Source of the DNA: Mycolicibacterium duvalii
GTDB taxonomy: Bacteria > Actinomycetota > Actinomycetes > Mycobacteriales > Mycobacteriaceae
Assembly (NCBI RefSeq): GCF_010726645.1
Contig: NZ_AP022563.1
Location: 4,216,001 to 4,280,000, forward strand
Direction: 5' to 3'
DNA: 64,000 nt
Part shown: piece by piece, positions 8,002-16,389 of the stretch
Numbering within the stretch: position 1 is the first letter of the stretch
Layout of the letters: the number at the start of each line of letters is the position of its first letter
Made by a program: the position numbers and the translations under genes
Notes under the pieces: generated by a model
What the model was told of the DNA's origin: nothing
What the model saw: the letters and a program-made list of their open reading frames with translations, nothing else
The model's database searches: none

Positions 8002-8757
8002 ATGGGTGCATACACAGCGAAGATGCGGGTCTGGCGCGGTGACGCCGCCGGCGGTGAGCTCAAGGACTACTCCGTCGAGGTCAACGAGGGCGAGGTCGTC
8101 CTCGACATCATCCACCGGCTGCAGCAGACCCAGACCGGTGACCTGGCGGTGCGCTGGAACTGCAAGGCGGGTAAGTGCGGCTCGTGCTCGGTCGAGATCA
8201 ACGGCCGCCCGCGGCTGGCCTGCATGACCAGGATGTCGACGTTCGGCGAGGACGAGGTCGTCACCGTGACCCCGCTGCGCACGTTCCCCGTGATGCGGGA
8301 CCTCGTCACCGACGTCAACTTCAACTACGAGAAGGCCCGCGAGATCCCGTCGTTCACCCCGCCGAAGGATCTGCAGCCGGGTGAGTACCGGATGGCGCAG
8401 GAAGACGTCAACCGGTCGCAGGAGTTCCGCAAGTGCATCGAGTGCTTCCTGTGCCAGAACGTCTGCCACGTCAACCGCGACCACGAGGAGAACAAGAAGG
8501 CGTTCGCCGGTCCGCGGTACCTGATGCGGCAGGCCGAGCTCGACATGCATCCCCTCGACGTGCACTCACGCCGCGCCGAGGACGCCCAGGAAGAGCACGG
8601 CCTCGGGTACTGCAACATCACCAAGTGCTGCACCGAGGTGTGCCCCGAGCACATCAAGATCACCGACAACGCGCTGATCCCGATGAAAGAGCGGGTCGCC
8701 GACCGCAAGTACGACCCGGTCGTGTGGTTGGGCAACAAGCTCTTTCGGCGCCGCTGA
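8002..8757 (+). CDS. sdhB: Sdh1 iron-sulfur subunit SdhB
   Basis: A 251-residue subunit with three Fe-S clusters that passes electrons from SdhA to the membrane subunit. The [2Fe-2S] ligands are Cys54, Cys59, Cys62 and Cys74 in CKAGKCGSC and its downstream cysteine; the second group CIECFLCQNVC covers residues 145-155; further cysteines are at 204, 209, 210 and 214 (CCTEVCPEH). ATG at 8002 lies 3 bp after the sdhA stop. Last gene of the operon, followed by a large stem-loop. Confidence 0.96.
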   Translation: MGAYTAKMRVWRGDAAGGELKDYSVEVNEGEVVLDIIHRLQQTQTGDLAVRWNCKAGKCGSCSVEINGRPRLACMTRMSTFGEDEVVTVTPLRTFPVMRDLVTDVNFNYEKAREIPSFTPPKDLQPGEYRMAQEDVNRSQEFRKCIECFLCQNVCHVNRDHEENKKAFAGPRYLMRQAELDMHPLDVHSRRAEDAQEEHGLGYCNITKCCTEVCPEHIKITDNALIPMKERVADRKYDPVVWLGNKLFRRR

Positions 8758-8759
8758 AC

Positions 8760-8811
8760 TCGACGGGCGACGCGCAGCGGTCACCTCGGTGGCCGTTGCG
8801 CGATCCGTCGA
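8760..8811 (+). terminator. Two-tier stem-loop ending the sdh1 operon
   Basis: An inner stem of CGCGCAGCGGTCACC (8771-8785) pairs with GGTGGCCGTTGCGCG (8788-8802), counting two G-U pairs. An outer stem, TCGACGG (8760-8766) with CCGTCGA (8805-8811), closes it. It begins 2 bases after the sdhB stop. There is no U-tract, so this is a non-canonical mycobacterial terminator or a 3' stabilising structure. Confidence 0.7.
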
Positions 8812-8860
8812 CAAATCCACTGCTGATGCACAGTTAAAGGCTTGCCATCAGGGGTACGCT

Positions 8861-8903
8861 CGGCAGGACAAGCCAGTCCTCGGCAGGACGTCAGATGTCC
8901 TGC
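8861..8903 (+). promoter_or_regulatory. Two tandem small stem-loops in the leader of the 53-residue ORF
   Basis: CGGCAGGAC occurs at 8861-8869 and again at 8881-8889. The first copy can fold as AGGAC-N6-GTCCT (8865-8880), the second as GCAGGAC-N7-GTCCTGC (8883-8903). The pair lies 28-70 bp upstream of the ATG at 8931. It may be a cis-acting RNA control element, or a protein-binding tandem repeat in DNA. Confidence 0.4.
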
Positions 8904-8930
8904 AGTCACCCTTTGAAGAAAGTCAGCGTT

Positions 8931-9092
8931 ATGTCTGTTCGTGCGATTCAGAGCAACAATGATATTCGTACCGCGATCCGCGAACTGAGCACCCGGGCCG
9001 ACCTGGCCCGCAAGCAGGGCCGTAGCGATGACGCCGCCGAGCTCGACCGCCGCGTCCGCCACTACCGCGACGAACTCGCCGCGCGTCCCTGA
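8931..9092 (+). CDS. Small basic helical protein (53 residues)
   Basis: The protein begins MSVRAIQSNNDIRTAIRELS, is rich in Arg, Ala, Glu and Asp, and looks like one helical hairpin. No signal or membrane segment. I recognise no family. Codon use (strong third-position GC) and the organised leader support it as a real gene. The ATG at 8931 is preferred over an in-frame ATG at 8895, which falls inside the leader stem-loops; the ribosome site is weak. It ends 10 bp from the convergent flavin reductase stop. Confidence 0.55.
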   Translation: MSVRAIQSNNDIRTAIRELSTRADLARKQGRSDDAAELDRRVRHYRDELAARP

Positions 9093-9102
9093 GTTCTGCC
9101 GC

Positions 9103-9606
9103 TCAGCCGTCCAGCCGGCGGAAAGTGCTGCGGTGGAACACAATCGGTGACACCTCCGGGTGCAGCGAGATGTCGACGACCCGCAGCACCACGATGGTGT
9201 GATCCCCGGCGGCGACCTGCTGTTCGACGCTGCTCTCCAGCCAGACGCTGGTGCCGTGGATGAACACCGCGCCGCGCTCGGTGGATGCCGTGTCCAGGCC
9301 CGCGAACCGGTCACCGGTCTTGGCGGCCAGCGTGCGCGCCGCCGCGTCGTGCGCTTCCCCCAGCACGCTGATGCCGAGGTAGGGCAGGTCCTTGAGCTTC
9401 GGCCACGTCGTCGACGAATTCTGCACACAGAACGACACCAGCGGCGGATCCAGCGACACCGGGACGAACGTGCTGGCCGCCAGCCCGACCCGGACTCCGT
9501 CCACCTCGGCGGCGATGGCGATCACCCCGGACGGGAAGTGCCCGAACGCCTCGCGCAGGAACGAAGGATCGAGCTCGGCCGGTGCGCGATGGTGTGAGCC
9601 GCTCAT
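9103..9606 (-). CDS. Flavin reductase family protein, Rv0245 homologue
   Basis: A 167-residue FMN-binding split-barrel protein of the flavin reductase family, which reduces free flavin with NAD(P)H or supplies a partner oxygenase. Characteristic segments: REAFGHFPSGV (about 18-28), GLAASTFVPVSLDPPLVSFCVQ (about 41-62; typical S/T-x-PP) and the C-terminal barrel GDHTIVVLRVVDI. Synteny beside sdh1 and fadE5 matches Rv0245. No partner monooxygenase is adjacent, so the physiological partner is unknown. The start at 9606 gives normal length. Confidence 0.85.
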   Translation of the reverse strand: MSGSHHRAPAELDPSFLREAFGHFPSGVIAIAAEVDGVRVGLAASTFVPVSLDPPLVSFCVQNSSTTWPKLKDLPYLGISVLGEAHDAAARTLAAKTGDRFAGLDTASTERGAVFIHGTSVWLESSVEQQVAAGDHTIVVLRVVDISLHPEVSPIVFHRSTFRRLDG

Positions 9607-9677
9607 GGCCGCATCATCGCACGCGTCCGGGTGCGGCGCGGACGTCCGGGTCCGCCCAGCGGTAACGTGACGCCATC

Positions 9678-10325
9678 ATGTGGATCCCGCTGCTGGCGAT
9701 GGCCGTTGCGGTCAGCCTGGAGCCGTTCCGGATCGGGATGACGGTGCTGATGATCAACCGGCCCCGCCCCGCCCTACAGCTGCTGACCTTCCTCGCCGGC
9801 GGCTTCGTGATGGGCACGACGGTCGGTGTGGTGGTGTTGTTCGCCCTGCGGCCGGCGCTGGGCTCCGCGCACTTCACGCTGCCGCGGGTGCAGATCGCCG
9901 TGGGCGCCGTCATCCTGGTCAACGCCGCGCTCGTGGCGGCTGGGGTGTGGGGTGGCGGCGACGGGCCGCCGGGACGGTGGGTGACTCGCGGACGAGCGCT
10001 GCTCGAGGGCCGGTCGCTGTGGATCGCCGGTGTCAGCGGCCTGGGCATCGCACTGCCGTCGGTCGACTACCTGGCCGCGCTGGCGCTGATCGTCGCGTCG
10101 GGAGCCGCGACCAGCATCCAGTTGAGCGCCCTGATGCTGTTCAATGTGGTGGCGTTCGCGCTGGTAGAGATTCCGCTGTTGTGTTACCTGGTGGCACCCG
10201 AGCGCACCCGCGCCGCGTTGGCGGCCCTGTATGCGTGGCTGCGGACCCAGGGCCGGCGCGGGGTGGCCGTGCTGCTGGCCGCCGTCGGCGCCATGCTGCT
10301 CGGTGTCGGCCTGGCCGGACTGTAG
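9678..10325 (+). CDS. GAP/SfLAP-family membrane protein of the TPP locus
   Basis: A 215-residue membrane protein with six hydrophobic segments, of the Gap/Sap (sulfolipid-addressing protein) family, whose members help move glycolipids to the cell surface. Motifs: SLEPFRIGMTVLMINRPRP near residues 14-32 and SGLGIALPSVDYLAALA near 117-133. Its position next to PE, fadD23, mmpL10, papA3 and pks matches the M. smegmatis TPP locus, where it is an accessory to export. TAACGT at 9663-9668 sits 9 bp before the ATG, so a leaderless or near-leaderless mRNA is possible. Its stop and that of the PE gene are 2 bp apart, tail to tail. Confidence 0.8.
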   Translation: MWIPLLAMAVAVSLEPFRIGMTVLMINRPRPALQLLTFLAGGFVMGTTVGVVVLFALRPALGSAHFTLPRVQIAVGAVILVNAALVAAGVWGGGDGPPGRWVTRGRALLEGRSLWIAGVSGLGIALPSVDYLAALALIVASGAATSIQLSALMLFNVVAFALVEIPLLCYLVAPERTRAALAALYAWLRTQGRRGVAVLLAAVGAMLLGVGLAGL

Positions 10326-10327
10326 CG

Positions 10328-11452
10328 CTACGGCGGGTTGTTCAGTACGTACTGCAACCCGGACAGCAGCTGCGACACCGGATCCGCGCCGCCGCCGAAC
10401 GCGGCCTGGGTGGCCGGAGCGGTGACCTCGGCCGGGTCGTAACCGTTGACCGGGTCGACGGTGATCGGCGCGGTCAGCGGATCGTCGTGACGCGAGTAGC
10501 CGGCGTCGACGTAGGGCTTGAGTACCCGGTCGAGCTCCATCAGCGTGTCCTTGGGCACCCCGAGGTACTTGAACGGCAGCACCAGCGGCAGGTGCTCTTC
10601 GGGAATCAGGTAGGTGGTCGTACTGGCGCCGCGCGAGTTGACCGTGGTGCGGATGTTCTGCGGCGGCACCATCTCCGGTCTGGTGAACGCGACCGCGGTG
10701 TGGCCGGTGGCCAGCCCGACGATGGCGTTGGCCACCGAGATCCAGTTGTCCGGCCGGTCGGGCCAGTCGGCGATGCTGTCGTAGGCGGAGACGAACTGGT
10801 GGGTGTCGTACTGGCTTTCCACCGGCGGCGGGATGCGGTAGTCCAGCGACGGCACCACGCTGCCGACCGGGAAGTTCTGCGTCAGGAAGCTCTCGCCGAA
10901 GGCGTGCCGGGCCACCGGGTCGCCGTACATCGCGAAGCTCAGCTCGTCGGGCGGCGGGGCGGCCGGGTCGTAGGCCAGCCGGGCCTGCACGTCGTTGAGC
11001 ACCATCGCGCCCTCGGACAGGCCGATCGCGGTGCCGCGGCCGCCGTTCTTGATCGCGGCGATGGTGTCGGGGGCACCGATGTCGACCGACTCCCCGACGC
11101 TCGGGCCGTCGAGCCCGAGTCCCGGGGCGACGCGGTCCCCGAACGCCCCGATGCCGGGGAACAACCGTTCCAGGGTGTGGCCCTGTACCTGCCCGGCGGG
11201 GTAGTCGACGATCTGGCGGTCCAGCCCGGGGAACCAGTCCGCGCCGGTGCGCATGATGTATTCGTCGTACGGGATGCCGAGCACGTGGGCGCCGCCGAGC
11301 GCGTAGGCCCGGCCCGGGGTGCCGATCGGCGGTCCGTCGCTGTCGGGCGGAGGGGCCGGCGGCGGGTCCTGGGCCACGGCGGGGCCGAGGCCGAGCAGCC
11401 CTGCGGTGCAGGCCGTGCCCAGCGCGGTACCGAACGCGAGGAGTCGCCTCAT
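10328..11452 (-). CDS. Secreted PE-PPE-domain acyltransferase of the TPP locus
   Basis: A 374-residue protein with an N-terminal signal peptide (cleavage near residue 28, after AVAQ) and a PE-PPE alpha/beta-hydrolase domain. The nucleophile motif GLSEGAM (GxSxG) is near residues 144-150. In M. smegmatis the corresponding PE protein completes trehalose polyphleates outside the membrane by transferring acyl chains between diacyltrehalose molecules. Last gene of the leftward papA3-mmpL10-fadD23-PE set, 144 bp after fadD23. Those 144 bp contain no ORF and no clear terminator. Confidence 0.85.
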   Translation of the reverse strand: MRRLLAFGTALGTACTAGLLGLGPAVAQDPPPAPPPDSDGPPIGTPGRAYALGGAHVLGIPYDEYIMRTGADWFPGLDRQIVDYPAGQVQGHTLERLFPGIGAFGDRVAPGLGLDGPSVGESVDIGAPDTIAAIKNGGRGTAIGLSEGAMVLNDVQARLAYDPAAPPPDELSFAMYGDPVARHAFGESFLTQNFPVGSVVPSLDYRIPPPVESQYDTHQFVSAYDSIADWPDRPDNWISVANAIVGLATGHTAVAFTRPEMVPPQNIRTTVNSRGASTTTYLIPEEHLPLVLPFKYLGVPKDTLMELDRVLKPYVDAGYSRHDDPLTAPITVDPVNGYDPAEVTAPATQAAFGGGADPVSQLLSGLQYVLNNPP

Positions 11453-11596
11453 GTGTCGGTCACCCCCGCCCGTTCGACTGCCTCCCGCAGCCTACTCGTC
11501 AACTGGGGTCGCCGACCGTACGGTTGTTGACGGAATACTGGCCGAATTTCGTCAGAGATCGAACAGTCGCGGGGCCGGCACCGGACGGGCCCGGGC

Positions 11597-13309
11597 TCAG
11601 CCATCGACCCGGACCAAGCCACCGCGCTGATACAGCTCCACGCACGCGGCGCGCCGGATCTTGCCGCTCGTCGTGGTCGGCAACGAGCCCGCCTCGACCA
11701 GCGCGACGTCCTCGACGCTCAGGCCGTGCGCCGTGGCGACCGCCGCGGTGACCTCACTCATGAGCGCGGCGGCGGCAGCACCGTCGGTCGACCTCTTGAC
11801 CTCGACGACGACCACCAGCGTCTCGGTCCCGCGCACCGGCACCGCGATCGCGGCGACCCGGCCGCCGGTGACCTCGCCGACGGTGGCCTCGATGTCGTCC
11901 GGGTAGTGGTTGCGGCCCCGGATGATCAGCAGATCCTTGATGCGGCCGACGATGAACAGTTCCCGCTCGGCGATGAACCCCAGATCACCGGTGCGCAGCC
12001 ACGGGCCCGGCGGGGTGCCCGGCGACGGTTCGAGAAGCGTTGCGCCGAAACAGCTCTGCTCCTCGGCCGACTTCCCCCAGTACCCGGCGGAGACGTTGTC
12101 GCCGTGCACCCAGATTTCACCGACGACGTCGGCGGCGCATTCGGTGTGGGTCTGGCTGTCGACGATCCGTACCGACGGCGAAGGCGGCACCCGGTATCGC
12201 ACCAGGGCGGTTCCGGTGCCCTCGTCACACGGCCGCACCCGGCCCAGGCCGAGTTCGGCGGTGTCGAAGTACCCCGCCGGTGCCGACTCGTCCCAGGTTC
12301 CCGTCGCCACGAACACCGTGGCCTCGGCCAGGCCGTAGGCCGGCCGCATCATGTGGTCGCGGAAATTGAAGTGTGCGAACCGATCGACGAAGCGGTGCAG
12401 CGTGGCCGGCTCCACCCGCTCGGCGCCGCTGATGATGCCGACCACGCCACCGAGGTCGAGCCCGGCCAGGTCGTCGTCGCGGGTCTTGCGGGCCGCCAGG
12501 TCGAACGCGAAGTTGGGCGCCGAAGACCATGCGTGGGGGTTCTCGGCCAGCGCGCGCACCCACCGGGAGGGCTGCTCCAGGAACGCCACCGGGCTCATCA
12601 GCGCGGCGCGGCGGCCGCACAGGATCGGCGCGCACACCCCCAGCACCAGCCCCATGTCGTGGTAGAACGGCAGCCACGACACCAGCGTGGCGTCCGCCGG
12701 CAGCGGGGAGTCGGCGAAGAAGTTGCTCATCAGCTGGTCGAAGTTCACCGTGAGGTTGCGGTGCGACAGCATCACCCCGGTGGGCGCCCGCGTGGACCCG
12801 GAGCTGTACTGCAGGTAGGCGATCGCCGGGAACTCGGTGGTCGGCGCGGCGGCGGCGCCGTCCAGATGCAGCGCGTCGATCTCGACGATCTTCGGCGCCG
12901 CCGACAGCGGCGCCTGCGCCACGTAATCACCGACGTCACCGGCCGCCGCCGACGTGGTCAGCACGACCGCCGGCTCGGTGTCGGCGAGGACCGTGCTGAC
13001 CCGGTCGTGGCTGGAACCCCGATGCGGCAGCGGCAGCGGCACCGCGACCAGACCGGCCTGCATCGCGCCCAGGAAGCCGAGGATGTAGTCGAGGCCCTGG
13101 GGGGCGAGGATCACCGCGCGGTCCCCCGCCGCACCGTGCCGGGCGATCTCGGCCGCCAGATTCAGCGTGCGGCGCGCCAGCTGCGCCCAGGTCAGGCTCT
13201 CCGGCACCCCGGCGGCGTCGCGGTCGTAGTCGGTGAACGTGTACGCGACGTCGTCGGGCCGCAGGCTGGCACGTCCGTGCAGCATCGACAGGATCGACGA
13301 CTGCCCCAT
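11597..13309 (-). CDS. fadD23: FadD23-like fatty acyl-AMP ligase of the TPP locus
   Basis: A 570-residue fatty acyl-AMP ligase (FAAL) that activates a fatty acid with ATP and loads it onto the PKS. The ATP motif YLQYSSGSTR is at residues 155-164, RTGDLGF and GRIKDLLIIRGRNHYPDD lie near 420-455, and the C-terminal lysine motif TTSGKIRR near 547. The start at 13309 has AGGAG five bases upstream. An ATG at 13330 overlaps the mmpL10 stop as ATGA and would add seven residues. The frame is open to 14590, but that part is the shadow of mmpL10. Very similar in pattern to M. tuberculosis FadD23. Confidence 0.9.
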   Translation of the reverse strand: MGQSSILSMLHGRASLRPDDVAYTFTDYDRDAAGVPESLTWAQLARRTLNLAAEIARHGAAGDRAVILAPQGLDYILGFLGAMQAGLVAVPLPLPHRGSSHDRVSTVLADTEPAVVLTTSAAAGDVGDYVAQAPLSAAPKIVEIDALHLDGAAAAPTTEFPAIAYLQYSSGSTRAPTGVMLSHRNLTVNFDQLMSNFFADSPLPADATLVSWLPFYHDMGLVLGVCAPILCGRRAALMSPVAFLEQPSRWVRALAENPHAWSSAPNFAFDLAARKTRDDDLAGLDLGGVVGIISGAERVEPATLHRFVDRFAHFNFRDHMMRPAYGLAEATVFVATGTWDESAPAGYFDTAELGLGRVRPCDEGTGTALVRYRVPPSPSVRIVDSQTHTECAADVVGEIWVHGDNVSAGYWGKSAEEQSCFGATLLEPSPGTPPGPWLRTGDLGFIAERELFIVGRIKDLLIIRGRNHYPDDIEATVGEVTGGRVAAIAVPVRGTETLVVVVEVKRSTDGAAAAALMSEVTAAVATAHGLSVEDVALVEAGSLPTTTSGKIRRAACVELYQRGGLVRVDG

Positions 13310-13326
13310 CCCCACTCCTGAACCTG

Positions 13327-16300
13327 TCATGTCTCTGACGCCACTTCGGCCGGCTCGCGCTCCGCGGGTCGCCGCGGCGGCGGCCGCGACGGCCACCAGT
13401 TGGCCCGGCCGACCAGCGTCGCGATCGCCGGCACCGTGATGGTGCGGACGACGAAGGTGTCCAACAGGATCCCGACGCCGATCACGAACCCACCCTGCAC
13501 CACGATGCCGATGCTGGAGAACATCAGCCCCGCCATCGACGCGGCGAAGATCAGACCGGCTGCGGTGATCACCCCGCCGGTCGAACCCAGCGTCCGGATC
13601 ACCCCGAACCGCACGCTGTGCGGGGACTCGTCGCGCAACCGGGACACGAACAGCATGTTGTAGTCCGCGCCCACGGCCACCAGCACCACGAACGCCAGCG
13701 GCGGCACACTCCAGTGCAATTGCTGGTCGAGGAGCAGCTGGAACACCAGCACCCCGATGCCGATGGCCGCGAAGTACGACACCACCACCGAACCGACCAG
13801 ATAGAACGGCGCGACAACCGAACGCAGCAGCACCATCAGGGTCAGCAGCACCACGATCAGGGTCACGATGATGATGAACCGGATGTCGCGCTCGTAGTAG
13901 TCGCGGGTGTCGCGCAGCGCGGCCGGGTAGCCGCCCATGGAGATCTCGGCGTCGGCGAGTGTGGTGTTCGGCTGGGCGCCGCGGGCGATGTCGCTGATCT
14001 CGTTGACCTGGTCCATCGCCTCGGGGCTGAACGGGTTGAGCTTGGTCTGCACCAGGTAGCGCACCGCATGCCCGTCCGGGGAGATGAACGCCTCGGCGGC
14101 CTTCTGGAACTCCACGGCGTTGAGCACTTCGGCCGGGATGTTGAACCCGGCCATCGTCGAGCCCGCCGCGTCCTTGCGCATGGTCAGCAGAAACGCCGAC
14201 GCCTGGTCCAGCCCGGCGGCCATCACCTTGATCTGCTCGACGAGTTGGTCGACGCCGCCGGCCACCTGCCGGCTTCCGCTGGCCAACCGGTCGGCACCGT
14301 CGCGCACCTCGGCCAGCCCGGCCTGCGCGCCGGCCGGGGAGTCCAGCCCCAGGTCGTCGACGGCGGAGACGATGTCGGTGACCGCCGCGTTGAGCGTCTT
14401 GACCGTCTGGTTGAGCGACTGCCGGTCGTCGAGCCCCTCCAACTCCCCGGCCAGCGTGTTGATCCGGTTCAGCCGCCCGTCTTCCTGTGCCTGCATCAAC
14501 CGTTCGAACTGGGCGCGGGTGTCGACACAGGACGGGTTCGCGTCGCAGACCGCGTTGCCGTGCAGCGCGGTCAGCACCGGGCCGATCCACCCGAACATGT
14601 CGCGCACCGCGGCGAAGTTGATTCCCATCGACAGGCCCAGTTCGTTGACGCTCTGCACGAGTTGGGCCGCGGTCTCCACGTCGCGCACCAGCCGCTCGCC
14701 CCCGTACTCGGTACGCACGGAGGTCACCGCGGTCAGCAGGGTCTGCAGGCTCGGCGCGATCTCGTTGACCTGGGCGCGCACGTCGCCGAGGGTGTCGGCC
14801 AGCGTGTCGGCGCCGTCGGCGAGGGTGTTCAGATCCCCGGTGCGCTCCCCGATCTGGGCCGAACCGGCGGCCAGCCGGTCACCGACGATGCCGGCCTGGA
14901 ACGTGGCCCGGAACTCGGGCGGCACCTCCCCCAGCGGTCGGGTGACCCCGCTGACCAGACCGACGTCCGGCAGCTGCGCGATCCGGGAGGCCATCTGCTC
15001 GAGGTCGGCCAGTGCCTGCGGGGTGCGCAGGTCGCGCTCGGACTGCACCAGGATGTACTGCGGAATGGACTGGCTGATCGGGAAGTGCCGTTCCAGCGCC
15101 GCGTATCCGACCGAGCTGGGCGCCGACGCGGCGACAGCCTTGCGATCGTCGTAGTTGAACTGCGCGGCGAGCGCGAACCCGGCCAGCAGCACCAGGACCA
15201 GCACGCTGGCGACCAGGTGCGGCACCGGCCGGCGCACGATGCGGATGCCGGACCGGCGCCAGAACTGAGCGGTCAGTTCCCGTCGCGGTTTGATCCAGCC
15301 GCGCGGGCCGGCCAGCACCAGGATCGCGGGCAACAGCGTCATCCCGGCCAGGTAGGCCACCCCGATGCCGATCGCGGCCGAGACGCCGATGGTCTTGAAG
15401 ACGCCCATCTCGGCGAAGTTCATGACCAGGAAGGTGATGCCGACGGTCGCCGCGGACGCGGTGATGACCTTGCCGATCGAGATCATCGCCGAGGTCACCG
15501 CGGCGTCGAATTCCGCGCCGCGGCGCAGGTAGTCGTGGTAACGGCTGATCATGAAGACGGCGTAGTCGGTGCCGGCGCCGGCCATGATCGCGCTGAGGAA
15601 CACGATCGACTGATTGGACACCCCTGCGCCGGTCAGATGCGAGTAGCCGGCCACCACCCCCTGGGCGATCATCAGAGACGAGCCGATGGTCACCAGCGGC
15701 AACAGCATCGTCACCATGTTGCGGTACACCAGCAGCAGCACCCCGAGCACCAGCACCGCGATCGCGATCTCGATCGGCAGCCGGTCCTGGGTGCCGGCGA
15801 CGGTCAGGTCGGCGACCGTGGCCGCGGGACCGGTGATGTACACGTCGAGAGGACCGTCGCGCGGGGTGTGATGCCGGATCACATCGGAGGTGCGGTTGAA
15901 CGCGTCGAACGCCCGCGGGGTGCCCAGCTCGCCCTCGAGGCTTACCGGCAGCACCCACGTCGTCTTGTCCGCACTGGTGAGGAACTGCCGTAGTTGCGGG
16001 GTGCTGACGAAGTCCTGCACCGACACCACATCGGTGACGTGGTCCTGCAGAGCGTCGACCACCTCGCGGTAGACGAGCTCGTCGTCGGGCCGCAGGCCGC
16101 CCTCGTTGATGAACGCGACGACGAGCAGATTGTCCGACGCCGACTCCTGGAACGCCTCGGCCATCTCCCGGGCGGCGACACTCGACGGCGCGTCGGCGGG
16201 CAGGATGACGAGCGGGTTCTTCTCGGCCATCGCCCCCAGCGACGGGAAGGACAGCGGCAACGCGACCGCGAGCGCGATCCACACCCCGATGACCGCCCAC

Positions 16301-16335
16301 GGCCACCGCACCACGACATCAGCTAGCCGACGCAT
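13327..16335 (-). CDS. mmpL10: MmpL10-like RND lipid transporter
   Basis: A 1002-residue RND-superfamily transporter with about 12 transmembrane helices: one, a periplasmic domain, a bundle of five including GAGTDYAVFMISRY (near residue 270), a second large periplasmic domain, then a bundle with VAVGADYNMLFVSRL (near 895). The two Asp-Tyr pairs are the MmpL proton-relay residues. In M. smegmatis MmpL10 is needed to move diacyltrehalose, the TPP precursor, across the membrane. ATG at 16335 is preferred over GTG at 16341 because AGGTG precedes it closely. Its TGA overlaps a possible ATG of fadD23. Confidence 0.92.
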   Translation of the reverse strand: MRRLADVVVRWPWAVIGVWIALAVALPLSFPSLGAMAEKNPLVILPADAPSSVAAREMAEAFQESASDNLLVVAFINEGGLRPDDELVYREVVDALQDHVTDVVSVQDFVSTPQLRQFLTSADKTTWVLPVSLEGELGTPRAFDAFNRTSDVIRHHTPRDGPLDVYITGPAATVADLTVAGTQDRLPIEIAIAVLVLGVLLLVYRNMVTMLLPLVTIGSSLMIAQGVVAGYSHLTGAGVSNQSIVFLSAIMAGAGTDYAVFMISRYHDYLRRGAEFDAAVTSAMISIGKVITASAATVGITFLVMNFAEMGVFKTIGVSAAIGIGVAYLAGMTLLPAILVLAGPRGWIKPRRELTAQFWRRSGIRIVRRPVPHLVASVLVLVLLAGFALAAQFNYDDRKAVAASAPSSVGYAALERHFPISQSIPQYILVQSERDLRTPQALADLEQMASRIAQLPDVGLVSGVTRPLGEVPPEFRATFQAGIVGDRLAAGSAQIGERTGDLNTLADGADTLADTLGDVRAQVNEIAPSLQTLLTAVTSVRTEYGGERLVRDVETAAQLVQSVNELGLSMGINFAAVRDMFGWIGPVLTALHGNAVCDANPSCVDTRAQFERLMQAQEDGRLNRINTLAGELEGLDDRQSLNQTVKTLNAAVTDIVSAVDDLGLDSPAGAQAGLAEVRDGADRLASGSRQVAGGVDQLVEQIKVMAAGLDQASAFLLTMRKDAAGSTMAGFNIPAEVLNAVEFQKAAEAFISPDGHAVRYLVQTKLNPFSPEAMDQVNEISDIARGAQPNTTLADAEISMGGYPAALRDTRDYYERDIRFIIIVTLIVVLLTLMVLLRSVVAPFYLVGSVVVSYFAAIGIGVLVFQLLLDQQLHWSVPPLAFVVLVAVGADYNMLFVSRLRDESPHSVRFGVIRTLGSTGGVITAAGLIFAASMAGLMFSSIGIVVQGGFVIGVGILLDTFVVRTITVPAIATLVGRANWWPSRPPPRRPAEREPAEVASET

Positions 16336-16389
16336 GAGCACCTGACATCACGCATATCGCTGGGACCTGGGTTTGCCGACTGATTCACG

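Noticed and set aside
9680..11530. 616-codon plus frame across the GAP and PE genes
   Set aside because: Alternative frame of two well-supported genes; no start or domain.
13310..14590. N-terminal extension of the fadD23 frame
   Set aside because: Lies in another phase of mmpL10; the FAAL family begins at about 13309 where a ribosome site exists.
13618..15993. 791-codon plus frame opposite mmpL10
   Set aside because: Shadow of the transporter gene; no start signal and no motifs.
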